NCBI GenBank assembly: GCA_021808205.1
Contig: JAKBCD010000048.1
Location: forward strand, 1-7,184
DNA length: 7,184 nt
From: Pseudomonadota bacterium
Lineage (GTDB): Bacteria > Pseudomonadota > Alphaproteobacteria > Acetobacterales > Acetobacteraceae
Direction: 5' to 3'
The notes below the pieces were generated by a model. It was given only the letters and a program-made list of their open reading frames with translations. It had not been told where the DNA came from and made no database searches. Both the position numbers and the translations under genes were made by a program. Shown piece by piece: positions 1 to 6,300 of the stretch; position 1 is the first letter of the stretch; the number at the start of each line of letters is the position of its first letter.

Positions 1-59
1 CCATAGGCGGCATAGCCGGCTTGAGCAGTGCGGTAGGATTGGTTCGGGTTGAAAGCCAT
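1..59 (-). CDS. 5' end of an unidentified gene, cut by the window edge (possibly FliS-like)
   Basis: A minus-strand ATG at 59-57 opens a frame that stays open to the left edge and reads MAFNPNQSYRTAQAGYAAY. Upstream lies TAGGAG, about 11-12 bases from the ATG, which is a usable but rather distant Shine-Dalgarno. Further upstream are a small perfect hairpin (83-97) and a sigma70-like promoter (106-134), so the gene probably has its own transcript although rne lies upstream on the same strand. The start N-P-x-Q-x-Y-R recalls the beginning of FliS flagellin chaperones (NPYQAYR-like), but the next residues do not clearly follow that family. With 19 residues the product cannot be named. That this is a real gene start rests on the ATG, ribosome site and promoter occurring together. 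Confidence 0.45.
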   Translation of the reverse strand, partial: MAFNPNQSYRTAQAGYAAY

Positions 60-82
60 GAGGTCTATTGCTCCTAGAACGA

Positions 83-97
83 TGCCTGGTTCAGGCA
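83..97 (-). promoter_or_regulatory. Perfect 6-bp hairpin or dyad in the leader of the 1-59 gene
   Basis: TGCCTG (83-88) and CAGGCA (92-97) are perfect inverted repeats separated by three bases. They lie between the candidate -10 box and the ribosome site of the partial gene. They could form a 5' UTR hairpin or serve as a protein-binding dyad overlapping the transcription start. Function is not known. Confidence 0.35.
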
Positions 98-105
98 CAC
101 CTTAC

Positions 106-134
106 ATGATTCGTCGGATCGCGCAGTTTTTCAA
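106..134 (-). promoter_or_regulatory. Candidate sigma70 promoter for the gene at 1-59
   Basis: Read on the minus strand, TTGAAA (134-129, five of six matches to TTGACA) is followed by a 17-base spacer and AATCAT (111-106, four of six matches to TATAAT). Transcription would begin near position 99, giving a leader of about 40 bases that contains the hairpin at 83-97 and the Shine-Dalgarno. This is a consensus-by-eye call. The -35 box overlaps the region just after the post-rne hairpin, so termination of rne and initiation of the next gene would be packed closely together. Confidence 0.35.
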
Positions 135-136
135 GT

Positions 137-166
137 GAAATAGGGGCAAAACGCCGCCCCCATTCC
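137..166 (-). terminator. Strong hairpin after rne, possible terminator
   Basis: On the minus strand, which is the sense of rne, an 11-pair stem can form between 166-156 and 147-137. It has nine Watson-Crick pairs, including a run of five G-C pairs, two G-U wobbles and an 8-base loop. It begins 32 bases after the rne stop codon. The wobbles pair only in the minus-strand RNA; the plus-strand equivalent has A-C mismatches there, which favours a role in the rne transcript. No clean U-tract follows the stem, so it may instead protect or process the 3' end, or work with Rho. Confidence 0.4.
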
Positions 167-198
167 GCTACGAAGTGTAAATTATCCGGCGTTTCCGG

Positions 199-2733
199 TC
201 AGCGCCGCCACCAGCCGGACTTTTTGGCTGCCGGGGTTTCGGCGGCGCCAACCAGAATGGGCTTCACCGCCGGTTCCGCAGCATCCGCCAGCACTACATC
301 GCCAGCCGCCGCTTCCGCTAGCGCCGGGGTTTCTGCCGCCAGGGCGGGGGGCTCGGCTACAGGCGCGGCCGATTTTGTAGCTTTCGTGGCGGGCTTGCGT
401 TTACGCGGCGCAGGTTTGGCCGGAGCGGCCTCCACCTCAGCCGTTGCCGGGCTTTCCGCCACGGCTTCTGTGGCGGCTGGCTCAGCCTCCTTGCGCTTGC
501 GGGGCGCGCGGCGGCGTTTTGGCGCGGCGGGTTCCTCTGCGGCCACGGGGTCGGGTGCTGCCTCTTCGGCGGCAGCATCTCCCAACGCGGCTTCCAGCAC
601 CAGATCCAGCTCGGATGGCTGCTCTTCCGCGGTTTCGGTTTCCGCTTCCAGCCCTGTGTCCGCGGTAACCTGGCCATTCTCATTGCGGCGGCGGCCGCGG
701 CGGCGGCGGCGGCGTTTACGCTCGCCACGCTCTTGCGCGGTTTCGCCGGTGGCGGCGCTTTCGGCCTCCTCGGCTTCTTCAACCTCCACCGGGGCGGCTT
801 CAATCTGCCGTTCGGGGCGCACGGGCGCCGGGGCGGGGGGCTGGGCCGTCTGCGCCTTCAGTCTCTCAACCCGGAAATTGCCGCCGGCCAGGCTGGCATC
901 CGGGTTAAAGATCACCCGCATGGCGTAGAGTGTCTCTATGTGCGCAAGGCGCTCGCGCTTATGGTTGAACAGATAGAACGCGATTTCCGGCGGCAGTGAG
1001 ACCGCAATTTCCGCCGCCCGGAACTTTGCCCCTTCATCCTCGATGGCGCGCAGAATATGCAGCGCCGCACTTTCCGGGCTGCGTACATGACCCATGCCGG
1101 CGCAATGCGGGCATGTAATGAGTGACGCTTCAGCAAGGGAGGGCCGCAGCCGCTGGCGGGACATTTCCATAAGCCCGAAATGGCTGATGGAACCCACCTG
1201 GATGCGCGCGCGGTCGTGCTTCAGCGCGTCCTTCAGCTTGCGCTCAACCGCCGTATTGTTCCGGCGTGTCTCCATGTCGATGAAATCGATCACGATCAGC
1301 CCGGCCAGGTCGCGCATCCGCAACTGCTTGGCCACCTCTTCCGCGGCTTCCATGTTGGTCCGCAGCGCCGTGTCTTCGATGGAGCGCTCACGGGTGGAGC
1401 GGCCGGAATTCACGTCGATGGCGACCAGCGCTTCCGTCTGGTTGATGACGATGTACCCGCCGGAACGCAACTGCACCACCGGGTTCAGCATCGCGTCCAG
1501 CTGGGTTTCCACCTGGTATTTGGAGAACAGCGGCTGGCCGCCGGTCCATAGCTGCACCTTGCTGGCGTTGGCGGGCATCAGCATCCGCATGAAGTCCCGT
1601 GCCGCCTCGTGGCCTTCCTTGCCATCCACCAGAATGTCCTCGACATCCTTGGTGTAAACATCGCGGATGGCGCGCTTGATGAGGCTGGCTTCCTCATAGA
1701 TCAGCGCCGGGGCGGCGGATTCCATGGTTTTATCGCGGATATCGTCCCACAACCGCAGCAGATATTCGCAGTCGCGCTTGATTTCCGGCTTAGGCCGGTT
1801 GGCCCCGGCGGTGCGCACGATGAGCCCCATGCCCTGGGGAATATCCAGCTCGGCCATCGTCTCTTTCAGGCGGCGGCGGTCTGTGTGCGAGGTGATCTTG
1901 CGTGAAACCCCGCCCCCGGTGGGGGAGTTGGGCATCAGCACCGAGAACCGCCCGGCCAGGGAGAGGTAAGTGGTGAGCGCGGCACCTTTATTGCCGCGTT
2001 CTTCCTTCACCACCTGCACCAGCATGATCTGGCGGCGGTGGATCACGTCCTGGATCTTGTAATTGCGCAGGAAACGCTGGCGCATACGCCGCTCGCGGGC
2101 CTCGGCGGCATCGTCGCCATCGCCGCCTATCTGCTCGGGGGGCGGGGCGTCGGTCTCCAGGCTCTCAACGCTGTCGGCCTCCCCGGCTTCGGCGGAGATT
2201 TCGGCTGGCATCGCCTCCTCTGCGGCGGAATCCGCCGGGGCTTCGGCGTCTGGGGCAATTTCAGGGGCGTTGGCGGGTTCACGGAGCGCCTCGGCAATCA
2301 TCGCCGGCTCGTCCAGAGTTTCATCCGGCGGGGGGGCGGCGATGATCTCGATAGGCTTGATGCCCAGCGCCTGGGCGGTTTCAGCGTCGGGGTTGGCTTC
2401 TGCCTCGGCGTCGGCGCGGTTGGCCTCGGCTTCGGCCTCGGCGGCGGCCTCCGCCTGCATATCCAGCAGCTTCTGCCGGTCCGCAACCGGGATCTGGTAG
2501 TAATCCGGGTGAATTTCCCCAAAGGCCAGGAAGCCATGGCGGTTGCCGCCATATTCAACAAAGGCGGCCTGCAGGCTGGGCTCTACCCGGATAACCTTGG
2601 CTAGATAGATGTTGCCTTTAATCTGCTTGCGGCTGACGGTCTCGACGTCAAAATCCTCAAGGCGGTTACCATCCAGCACCACCACGCGGGTTTCTTCCGC
2701 ATGGCTGGCATCGATCAGCATCTTTTTCGACAT
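199..2733 (-). CDS. rne: Ribonuclease E (RNase E/G family), degradosome endonuclease
   Basis: This is an 844-residue single-strand-specific endoribonuclease for mRNA decay and rRNA/tRNA processing. The N-terminus, MSKKMLIDAS and onward, aligns with known RNase E starts. An S1 RNA-binding region (about 36-90 and 220-280) is split by a roughly 130-residue Ala/Glu/Asp-rich insertion (about 92-215), as in alphaproteobacterial RNase E. The DNase I-like catalytic part shows VAIDVNSGRST with D440 and VIDFIDM with D483. These match the two magnesium-binding aspartates of E. coli RNase E (D303, D346) with the same 43-residue spacing. The zinc-link is CPHC (C541, C544), again at the E. coli distance from the first aspartate. 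The region after about 630 is low-complexity, with Arg-rich patches near 671-683, 738-748 and 776-780 that probably bind RNA. The chain ends in GWWRR, the type of tail that docks PNPase in Caulobacter. A GGAG lies 11 bases before the ATG. The gene appears complete and active, transcribed away from the glycosyltransferase gene. Confidence 0.96.
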   Translation of the reverse strand: MSKKMLIDASHAEETRVVVLDGNRLEDFDVETVSRKQIKGNIYLAKVIRVEPSLQAAFVEYGGNRHGFLAFGEIHPDYYQIPVADRQKLLDMQAEAAAEAEAEANRADAEAEANPDAETAQALGIKPIEIIAAPPPDETLDEPAMIAEALREPANAPEIAPDAEAPADSAAEEAMPAEISAEAGEADSVESLETDAPPPEQIGGDGDDAAEARERRMRQRFLRNYKIQDVIHRRQIMLVQVVKEERGNKGAALTTYLSLAGRFSVLMPNSPTGGGVSRKITSHTDRRRLKETMAELDIPQGMGLIVRTAGANRPKPEIKRDCEYLLRLWDDIRDKTMESAAPALIYEEASLIKRAIRDVYTKDVEDILVDGKEGHEAARDFMRMLMPANASKVQLWTGGQPLFSKYQVETQLDAMLNPVVQLRSGGYIVINQTEALVAIDVNSGRSTRERSIEDTALRTNMEAAEEVAKQLRMRDLAGLIVIDFIDMETRRNNTAVERKLKDALKHDRARIQVGSISHFGLMEMSRQRLRPSLAEASLITCPHCAGMGHVRSPESAALHILRAIEDEGAKFRAAEIAVSLPPEIAFYLFNHKRERLAHIETLYAMRVIFNPDASLAGGNFRVERLKAQTAQPPAPAPVRPERQIEAAPVEVEEAEEAESAATGETAQERGERKRRRRRRGRRRNENGQVTADTGLEAETETAEEQPSELDLVLEAALGDAAAEEAAPDPVAAEEPAAPKRRRAPRKRKEAEPAATEAVAESPATAEVEAAPAKPAPRKRKPATKATKSAAPVAEPPALAAETPALAEAAAGDVVLADAAEPAVKPILVGAAETPAAKKSGWWRR
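685..714 (-). repeat. GC-only trinucleotide run encoding the Arg-rich patch of RNase E
   Basis: About 30 bases made only of G and C, mostly CGG/GGC triplets interrupted once by GGCCGC, encode the arginine run around residues 674-683 of RNase E. Short triplet runs of this kind can change length by slippage in steps of one codon without breaking the frame. Here it lies in the disordered C-terminal half, where length changes are likely to be tolerated. Confidence 0.6.
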
Positions 2734-2900
2734 TAACGATAAAACTCCGGTGTGCGCCGGGCAGGGCGGCCCTTTCTGGGCGTCTCCGCGTCACGGGCGC
2801 ATGATAAAGGTAAACAGAAGAGGAAGCGGCGCCGAACCGGGCTTTAGCCTTGAGAGACATAGTAATTTCAAAAGGCGGTGCGGTCATCGGGTCCGTGAAC

Positions 2901-2930
2901 TTGCCAGCGTTGGGGCGCTGGCCGTGTAAT
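2901..2930 (+). promoter_or_regulatory. Candidate sigma70 promoter for the glycosyltransferase gene
   Basis: TTGCCA (2901-2906, five of six matches to TTGACA) and TGTAAT (2925-2930, five of six matches to TATAAT) are separated by 18 bases. The start point would be near 2937, giving a leader of about 75 bases to the ATG at 3011 or about 160 bases to the GTG at 3098. The spacer is nearly filled by a perfect inverted repeat (GCCAGCG/CGCTGGC) that begins inside the -35 box, so a dimeric repressor bound there would block the promoter. This is judged by eye only. Confidence 0.4.
2903..2922. repeat. Perfect 7-bp inverted repeat within the promoter spacer
   Basis: GCCAGCG (2903-2909) and CGCTGGC (2916-2922) are exact inverted repeats around a 6-base centre. 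On the plus strand the repeat falls within the candidate promoter spacer and could be an operator. On the minus strand it would form a stable hairpin if rne transcription begins further upstream. A terminator is less likely, because no plus-strand gene lies before it and its T-run begins about nine bases downstream. Confidence 0.45.
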
Positions 2931-3010
2931 ATTTTTCTGTCTTTGGACACATCACATACCGCCGGCGGGTCAAGGCCGGGCGCGGCACCGCGCGTATCCT
3001 GAAACCGTAG

Positions 3011-6000
3011 ATGACCCAAAAACCACGCTCCCGCAAGAGGGTTGTGGCTGCCTGCGTTTGCCGTCACAGTCCCACTGCTAGGCGTATGGGGGTAGCGGTG
3101 AGCAAAATCGGTTGTGTAGCGGTGGTGAAGAATGAGGCCCGCCACATCGCGGAATGGCTCGCCTGGCAGTTCACTCTAGGCTTCGATACAGTCTTTTTGC
3201 TGGATAACGGCTCCACGGACACCACAGCCGCCATCGCCGGTGGCTTTGCCCCGCAATACGATGTGCGGGTGATCGACTACCCGAGCAATGCGCGGGACTA
3301 CCAGATGCGCGGCTATGAGATGCTCGCCCGCCAGATGGCGGATGAGTATGAATGGCTGGCGTTCTTCGACGCCGATGAGTTTCTGCGGCTGGATGACGAC
3401 CTGACCCTGAAAGCCCTGCTCTCCCGCCGGCCGGAGGCCGCCATCGCCGTTCCCTGGGCCATCTTTGGCTCAAGCGGTCATGTAGATATTCCGCCTGGCC
3501 TGCTGGTGGAAAATTTCACGCGCCGTAGCCATTGGGATTTCCCGCCCAACGCGCATGTGAAATCGATCATCCGCCCGGAGTTGATGGAAGCGGCCCTCAA
3601 CCCGCATGCTTTTCAGGTCCGCGGCGATTATGTGGATCTGCTTGGCAGGCCGGTGGTCTGGAGCAGTTCCGGCGTACGGGCGCGCCCTTCGGATTGCGCT
3701 GGCGGCGCACTCAACCATTATTTCGTCCGCTCCGCCGCACATTGGGCGGAAAAGCTCAAGCGTGGCTATCATGACCTCACCCGCAAGGCGGAAGAGTTCA
3801 AGGATTACGACCGCAACGAGGTCGAAGATAAGCGCCTTGCCGAGCAAGCTGGGCAAATCAGGGAAATCCTGTCGCGGATCAACCCGCCTTTGCACGAATT
3901 TGCGATTTGCGCCTGCGCCCGGTGGGAGACTCGCTATATTACCGAATGGCTAAGCTATTACCGCGAGATCGGTTTCAGCCATGTCTATCTTTACTGCAAC
4001 GACGACGACCCGGGAGAGATGTACCAGCAGGTGTTGCCCTTCCTGCAAGGTGATGCCCCGTTCGTCACCTTCCATCATCACCCGCATCAGGGCCAGCAAT
4101 TCGAGATGTATGCGCATTTCGTGCGCAACCATCTTGCAGAGACCGAATGGGCCTCGTTTTTCGACATCGATGAGTTTCTCCGCCTGCAGCCGGGAGAGAC
4201 GATCGGCGGTTTCATGCAACGCTTCCCGCCGGATGTGGAAAGCGTGCTTTTCAATTGGTTCAATTTCGGCCCCAATGGGCACAAGACCCCGCCCGATGGC
4301 CCAGTGCTGGAGAATTTTACCCGGCGCGAAGAGAAGATTCACCCCTTCACCAAGTTCGTGACGCGCAGCGCCTCCATGGCTGGAATCCTCACGGTGCCGC
4401 AGCCGCGCGTGCACGGGTTCTGGCATACGGTCAGCGATAAATTCGATCATCAGGTGAAAACAGTAAATGTGCTGGGCGAAGATATGGCCGAGTATTACAC
4501 CAGCTTTCCAGACCGTGCGGTCGAGACGCTGGCCGACCCGGCATATCGAGAGCGGCTGTTCGCGGTGGCGGGCATCCATCATTACGGCTTCCGGTCTGAA
4601 CGTGCTTATGCCGAGCGTGCCGCGCGTGGGCTGGGTGGAGATTTTGGCGGGCAGATTTCCTGGAAGAAGATCGCTGAAGGGCCGAACTTCGCTGGGTTGC
4701 TCGCCGCCATGAACGCGGTGGAGGATACAAGCCTCGCGAATTTTTGGGCAGCGCGCCGCCAGCGTGCTTGGGGTCACAGCACGTCGGCGCCTCCGCGTGG
4801 AAAAACGTATTCCCCAGTCCACCGCCCGGCAGCTGGCCTGGTACGCGGCAGCAGGTGGAAATACCGGTTCGTGATCGCCGCCTGCGCCCGCTGGGAAGCG
4901 CCCTATGCCGCAGAATGGCTGGCCTATCACCGGGCTCTCGGGTTTGAGCATGTTTATCTTTATTGCAACGACGATGACCCGGCCGAGCTGTACGAGGCCG
5001 TTCTGCCCTTCACCCAGGGGCCGGACCCGTTTGTAACCTTCCGGCATTTCCCGGAACAGGGGATGCAGCGGAAGATGCTGCTGCATTTCTGCGCCCATAA
5101 CGGTCAGGATTCGGAGTGGGTGAGTTTTCTAGATCTTGACGAGTTCTTGCGCTTACCCCCGGGCCAGACGTTGCCGGACTATATGCGCGGCTTCGAGGAC
5201 AAGACCGACTGCCTGATGTTCAACTGGGTCTATTGCGGCCCCAACGGGCACAAGACGCCGCCGAAAAGCGTGCTGAAAGACCTAATCCGCCGCCAGGCCA
5301 GCGTGCATCCGTTCACCAAAATGGTTTTCCGCTCCTGGATACTCGGCCAGCCGGAATTGTTCAAAAACGTGCCGGATTGCAGCTTTCTGCATCGGCTGCA
5401 CCAATATGTCGGCGCCGATATCCGCCCGATGAATACGCTGGGCGAAGATATGTCGGGTTATTACGACGGCACCCATTTCGGTGAACTTGCCGATGGCTGG
5501 GCGCGCGGCCGAAAGCCGCTGAACCGGATTTTCGAGTCCGGCGCGTTTATTCATCATTACGCTTTCCGCACCGAAGCAGCATTTACCGAGCGTGTGGCGC
5601 GCGGCCTGGGCGGAGATTTTCACGGGCAGGACCATTGGGGGCGCGTTGCCGAGAACGAAACTTTGCGCGCAGGCTTTACCGCGTCCATCAACGCCGTCGA
5701 AGATCTGACCCTCGCCGACACCTGGGGGCGGATGATCGCTGCTTCCAGACGGCTTGCGGTTGAACCGGTGTCCGATCCATCATCCCGGCAAGTGCTGCTT
5801 CCATCCCGTCCCGATAACATTAGCTTCGGCAAATCCGCCCTGCAAAGCTCGCATTGCCAATGGTCCTTCGCCCCCACGGCAGCGCAGGACGCCGCGCGCG
5901 CGGTGAACGGCATTATTGATGGCACCCGGAAATTCCACACGGATATCGAGGATAACCCCTGGTGGCAGGTCGATCTCGGCGGCATTGCCACCATCACGGA

Positions 6001-6238
6001 AGTCAATGTTCATAATACACAGGATTTTACCTGGAACCGGCTGACCGTGTTCAGCATCGGCGCGTCGATAGACGGTGAAAGCTGGGTCACCTTGGTCGAA
6101 CATCACGGTGAACCGCCGCGGGAAGCGCCCTTCATCTGGGCCGGCCCTGGCACGGCCTGGGCACGCTTCGTGCGGGTTACGCTGCTTGGCCGGAACTTTC
6201 TGCATCTCGACCAGGTGGAGGTGTTCGGCCGTCTGTAA
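3011..6238 (+). CDS. Triple-module GT92/Glyco_tranf_2_4-like glycosyltransferase with C-terminal F5/8 type C domain
   Basis: The 1075-residue protein has three GT-A-like modules at about 32-290, 295-582 and 618-912, then a discoidin-type domain at about 934-1075. Module 1 has DNGSTD (65-70) and FFDADEF (118-124). Modules 2 and 3 have NDDDP (330-334, 653-657) and FFDIDEF (383-389) or FLDLDEF (706-712). From the first acidic motif to the DxD aspartate is exactly 55 residues in all three modules. Each module ends in a related HY-x-(F/G)-R motif (236, 524, 849). The discoidin part shows AVNGIIDG, WWQVDLG, RFVRVTLLG and a final LDQVEVFG, typical of F5/8 type C/CBM32 folds. There is no signal peptide or membrane helix, so it is probably cytoplasmic, adding sugars from nucleotide sugars to an envelope polysaccharide or glycan. 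Sugar and acceptor are unknown. The start is uncertain: ATG 3011 directly follows an in-frame TAG and lacks a Shine-Dalgarno. ATG 3086 and GTG 3098 (GGGGG five bases upstream) are alternatives just before module 1. Confidence 0.88.
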   Translation: MTQKPRSRKRVVAACVCRHSPTARRMGVAVSKIGCVAVVKNEARHIAEWLAWQFTLGFDTVFLLDNGSTDTTAAIAGGFAPQYDVRVIDYPSNARDYQMRGYEMLARQMADEYEWLAFFDADEFLRLDDDLTLKALLSRRPEAAIAVPWAIFGSSGHVDIPPGLLVENFTRRSHWDFPPNAHVKSIIRPELMEAALNPHAFQVRGDYVDLLGRPVVWSSSGVRARPSDCAGGALNHYFVRSAAHWAEKLKRGYHDLTRKAEEFKDYDRNEVEDKRLAEQAGQIREILSRINPPLHEFAICACARWETRYITEWLSYYREIGFSHVYLYCNDDDPGEMYQQVLPFLQGDAPFVTFHHHPHQGQQFEMYAHFVRNHLAETEWASFFDIDEFLRLQPGETIGGFMQRFPPDVESVLFNWFNFGPNGHKTPPDGPVLENFTRREEKIHPFTKFVTRSASMAGILTVPQPRVHGFWHTVSDKFDHQVKTVNVLGEDMAEYYTSFPDRAVETLADPAYRERLFAVAGIHHYGFRSERAYAERAARGLGGDFGGQISWKKIAEGPNFAGLLAAMNAVEDTSLANFWAARRQRAWGHSTSAPPRGKTYSPVHRPAAGLVRGSRWKYRFVIAACARWEAPYAAEWLAYHRALGFEHVYLYCNDDDPAELYEAVLPFTQGPDPFVTFRHFPEQGMQRKMLLHFCAHNGQDSEWVSFLDLDEFLRLPPGQTLPDYMRGFEDKTDCLMFNWVYCGPNGHKTPPKSVLKDLIRRQASVHPFTKMVFRSWILGQPELFKNVPDCSFLHRLHQYVGADIRPMNTLGEDMSGYYDGTHFGELADGWARGRKPLNRIFESGAFIHHYAFRTEAAFTERVARGLGGDFHGQDHWGRVAENETLRAGFTASINAVEDLTLADTWGRMIAASRRLAVEPVSDPSSRQVLLPSRPDNISFGKSALQSSHCQWSFAPTAAQDAARAVNGIIDGTRKFHTDIEDNPWWQVDLGGIATITEVNVHNTQDFTWNRLTVFSIGASIDGESWVTLVEHHGEPPREAPFIWAGPGTAWARFVRVTLLGRNFLHLDQVEVFGRL
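3893..5746 (+). repeat. Tandem internal duplication: glycosyltransferase modules 2 and 3
   Basis: Modules 2 (3893-4756) and 3 (4862-5746) of the glycosyltransferase are clearly homologous. Blocks shared in order are CARWE, HVYLYCNDDDP, the DxDEFLRL motif, GPNGHKTPP, HPFTK, LGEDM, HHY-x-FR and ARGLGGDF. They are offset by 323 residues at first and 325 at the end. The DNA is still similar in the best block: the 34 bases from 3980 and from 4949 differ at only three positions, all silent. A charged linker (about 583-617) without clear homology joins them. Module 1 is related but much more diverged, so an older duplication was probably followed by a younger one. Confidence 0.85.
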
Positions 6239-6244
6239 CGGCCG
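6226..6244 (+). terminator. GC hairpin spanning the stop codon of the glycosyltransferase gene
   Basis: CGGCCG (6226-6231) and CGGCCG (6239-6244) are self-complementary and frame a 7-base loop that contains the TAA stop. Two U-G wobbles can extend the stem. No U-tract follows directly; the nearest T-run is at 6275-6279, after the AT-rich dyad. It may mark the 3' end or slow decay, but it is a weak case for an intrinsic terminator. Confidence 0.25.
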
Positions 6245-6245
6245 G

Positions 6246-6287
6246 GATCATATATTACGTAAACCATGATCTGATTTTTCGTAATAT
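6246..6287. promoter_or_regulatory. AT-rich nested dyad upstream of glcB, candidate operator
   Basis: A 26-bp dyad (6246-6271) has outer arms GATCAT and ATGATC and an inner palindrome TTACGTAA (6255-6262) sharing the same centre, so 20 of the 26 positions are symmetric. The CGTAA of the core recurs at 6280-6284, exactly 22 bp (about two helical turns) downstream. The segment ATATTACG (6252-6259) pairs perfectly with CGTAATAT (6280-6287). Such nested symmetry in an AT-rich island in front of a metabolic gene fits binding of a dimeric regulator. Which regulator cannot be told. TAATAT at 6282-6287 could be a -10 box, but no good -35 partner is visible. The T5 run at 6275-6279 leaves a weak terminator as an alternative. 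Confidence 0.45.
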
Positions 6288-6300
6288 TGCGCGGCTTTGA

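Larger units (their letters stand above)
2734..3010. other. Divergent intergenic region between rne and the glycosyltransferase gene
   Basis: These 277 bases separate two divergently transcribed genes. I see no convincing small gene here. The region holds a perfect 7-bp hairpin (2903-2909 with 2916-2922), a 10-bp palindrome CCGCCGGCGG (2959-2968) and a 14-bp near-palindrome GCGCGG-CA-CCGCGC (2980-2993). It also holds a sigma70-like promoter for the plus strand (2901-2930). For rne, TATCAT (2806-2801, minus) resembles a -10 box but has no good -35 partner, so its promoter stays unassigned. A long structured rne leader would fit the known autoregulation of E. coli rne through its 5' UTR, but that is only an analogy here. 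Confidence 0.5.

Noticed and set aside
224..928. Open frame of 234 codons on the plus strand opposite the 3' part of rne
   Set aside because: The product is almost only Ala, Ser, Arg and Gly and mirrors the Ala/Glu/Arg-rich tail of RNase E. It is a composition shadow.
2038..2604. Glycine-rich 188-codon frame on the plus strand opposite rne
   Set aside because: It lies opposite the acidic insertion of RNase E. Gly and Leu runs arise from reading the complement of Ala/Glu codons.
2980..2993. GC-only near-palindrome shortly before the glycosyltransferase start, considered as a terminator or translational switch
   Set aside because: It has no T-run after it, and no Shine-Dalgarno lies within it to be masked. 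It is noted only as part of the intergenic region.
2666..3145. 159-codon minus-strand frame across the divergent intergenic region
   Set aside because: It overlaps the start of rne in another frame and the start of the glycosyltransferase gene. It has low-complexity content and no ribosome site or conserved motif.
3950..5098. 382-codon open frame on the minus strand inside the glycosyltransferase gene
   Set aside because: It is antisense to two conserved glycosyltransferase modules that keep their motifs on the plus strand. The translation shows no recognisable family and has a composition expected from the complement of GC-rich codons.
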